From NCBI RefSeq assembly GCF_000744945.1, contig NZ_JQMX01000001.1, positions 1,612,001-1,676,000 on the forward strand: 64,000 bases of DNA, in the 5' to 3' direction. This DNA comes from Carnobacterium maltaromaticum DSM 20342. Lineage in GTDB: Bacteria > Bacillota > Bacilli > Lactobacillales > Carnobacteriaceae. The position numbers and the translations under genes were made by a program. Below the pieces are notes generated by a model that saw only the letters and a program-made list of their open reading frames with translations, was not told where the DNA came from and searched no databases. Positions 63,191 through 64,000 of the stretch are shown one piece after another. Position 1 is the first letter of the stretch. Every line of letters begins with the position of its first letter.

Positions 63191-64000
63191 TTAGTTTACT
63201 TCTTTAAATTTAAATTTTTGCCATGGTTTAATATAATCTAAAAGCATCTGCTCTTCTTCTACTACATATCCGACAACATTGGTTTTACCTGAATTTTCCA
63301 TTTCTAATAGAGCCAACTGTAACTCGCCTGCATAGTGAGCATATAGAGAGGTTTCAACAATAATAGCTCCGCGTTTCATATTTGGCGTATGGAAAGGTGG
63401 AAATTCATGTCCTTTATATTTCACTCGGCTTTGAGTCGAACGAATCACATAATCAGATACATCTCCACGATTAAAGTGAAATTCTTCCAAAACAATTTTC
63501 TTTTCTGTTTCTGGAATAGTTGGAACTAGTTCACAGTTTAGCGTTAACTGATATGCATCAATTTCACTTAAAGCTTTTAATTCTGCTTCAGAAGCAAAAG
63601 AATTTGCAATAATCACATCATCAATCAATTCAGTCGCCCATAAATGTTTCGCTTGAACGACAATCGGTAGCTCGCGATGCATTTCTAACGTACATAATCC
63701 TTCACTAACTGGCCAAGGACCTACTTTAGCTGTCGGAGAACTGATGAAAGCAGCAGTTGTTAAGCCTTTATCTTTATATTGTTTAGTTGTTTCAATAAAA
63801 TGTGCATAACTCAAACCTGTGTACCGATGTGGATAAAAGTTATGGCAACCTAATAAGTTATCCACATTTGCTTGATAACTTAAAATATTTTCTAAATACT
63901 TCGTACCACTGCTGATGTTTAACTCAATTTTTAAATCTTGGGGATTAAAAGTCATGATGGATTCTTCATTGCCTGTAAATCCCATATCTAAACGAATCCC
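63191..64000 (-). CDS. MupG-family protein, second copy, 5' end outside the window
   Basis: About 270 C-terminal residues are visible, open to the window edge (IRLDMGFTGNEES upstream of the first in-window ATG at 63985, which is internal). Segments LKIELNISSGTKYLENI, LLGCHNFYPHRYTGLS, TAAFISSPTAKVGPWPVSEGLCTLEMHRELP and KRGAIIVETSLYAHYAGELQLALLEM match the TIM-barrel and C-terminal domain of MupG (DUF871). It shares an operon with a Lac-type EIIA and anmK. Whether it dephosphorylates MurNAc-6-P or a disaccharide phosphate is open. Confidence 0.85.
   Translation of the reverse strand, partial: GIRLDMGFTGNEESIMTFNPQDLKIELNISSGTKYLENILSYQANVDNLLGCHNFYPHRYTGLSYAHFIETTKQYKDKGLTTAAFISSPTAKVGPWPVSEGLCTLEMHRELPIVVQAKHLWATELIDDVIIANSFASEAELKALSEIDAYQLTLNCELVPTIPETEKKIVLEEFHFNRGDVSDYVIRSTQSRVKYKGHEFPPFHTPNMKRGAIIVETSLYAHYAGELQLALLEMENSGKTNVVGYVVEEEQMLLDYIKPWQKFKFKEVN

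Overview
The window is a low-GC Firmicute chromosome segment. Short intergenic spaces, strong AGGAGG-type ribosome sites, a threonine T-box, SLAP-type wall-binding repeats, a DUF4828 protein and many PTS/MurNAc genes point to Lactobacillales. My best guess is Carnobacterium (C. maltaromaticum-like), inferred from gene content only. I see no rRNA, tRNA, CRISPR array or prophage; one complete insertion sequence is present.

Layout. 1-1.4 kb: 3' part of an Mga-type regulator. 1.4-7.6 kb: a minus-strand sugar operon (two Gfo/Idh/MocA dehydrogenases, two xylose-isomerase-like TIM barrels, ThuA, GNAT) with an AraC regulator. 7.8-9.4 kb: a peptide-sensor-like HTH-TPR regulator and an HdeD-type membrane protein. 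9.4-11.7 kb: a threonyl-tRNA synthetase gene broken by one amber codon, behind an apparently intact T-box. 12-15.4 kb: YeiH exporter with a structured leader, UppP, glutamate decarboxylase. 15.6-19.1 kb: MurNAc operon mupG-murQ-murP, whose MurP lacks the catalytic EIIB cysteine. 19.3-21.4 kb: P1B4-type metal ATPase behind Fur/PerR-like boxes. 21.5-24.6 kb: two more HTH-TPR regulators divergent from two paralogous 107-residue membrane proteins. 24.7-29.2 kb: aspartokinase, DUF4828, SPFH protein, a CatB-type acetyltransferase under a leader-peptide attenuator, and a VOC protein. 29.4-33.4 kb: PadR/MFS pair sharing a 38-bp perfect palindrome, and a uspA gene split by a 1,678-bp IS1380-family element. 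33.6-41 kb: a second metal ATPase, YhgE/Pip with an Rrf2 regulator, a serine hydrolase, a PlsY-like protein. 41-49.5 kb: complete kdpFABCDE operon with two blocks of tandem structured repeats inside it. 49.8-55.9 kb: a gene remnant, two secreted wall hydrolases with near-identical C-termini lying between copies of a 40-bp direct repeat, and a heterodimeric ABC exporter. 56.2-60.5 kb: membrane glycerophosphodiesterase, DUF4865/LysR pair, two small membrane proteins. 60.7-64 kb: second MurNAc locus (murR, anmK, Lac-family EIIA, a second mupG).

The strongest new signals are two. First, a family of intergenic elements built as tail-(body-tail)n, always in the same orientation relative to the downstream gene and ending a few bases before its Shine-Dalgarno. 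The body hairpins change sequence between copies while keeping base pairing. They precede kdpB, kdpD, the acetyltransferase leader and the sugar operon. Second, a 17-residue leader peptide overlaps a hairpin that hides the ribosome site of the CatB-type acetyltransferase, which suggests antibiotic-inducible translation. The two MurNAc loci together would import MurNAc-type sugars, remove the phosphate or lactyl group, and recycle cell-wall sugar under a MurR/RpiR regulator.
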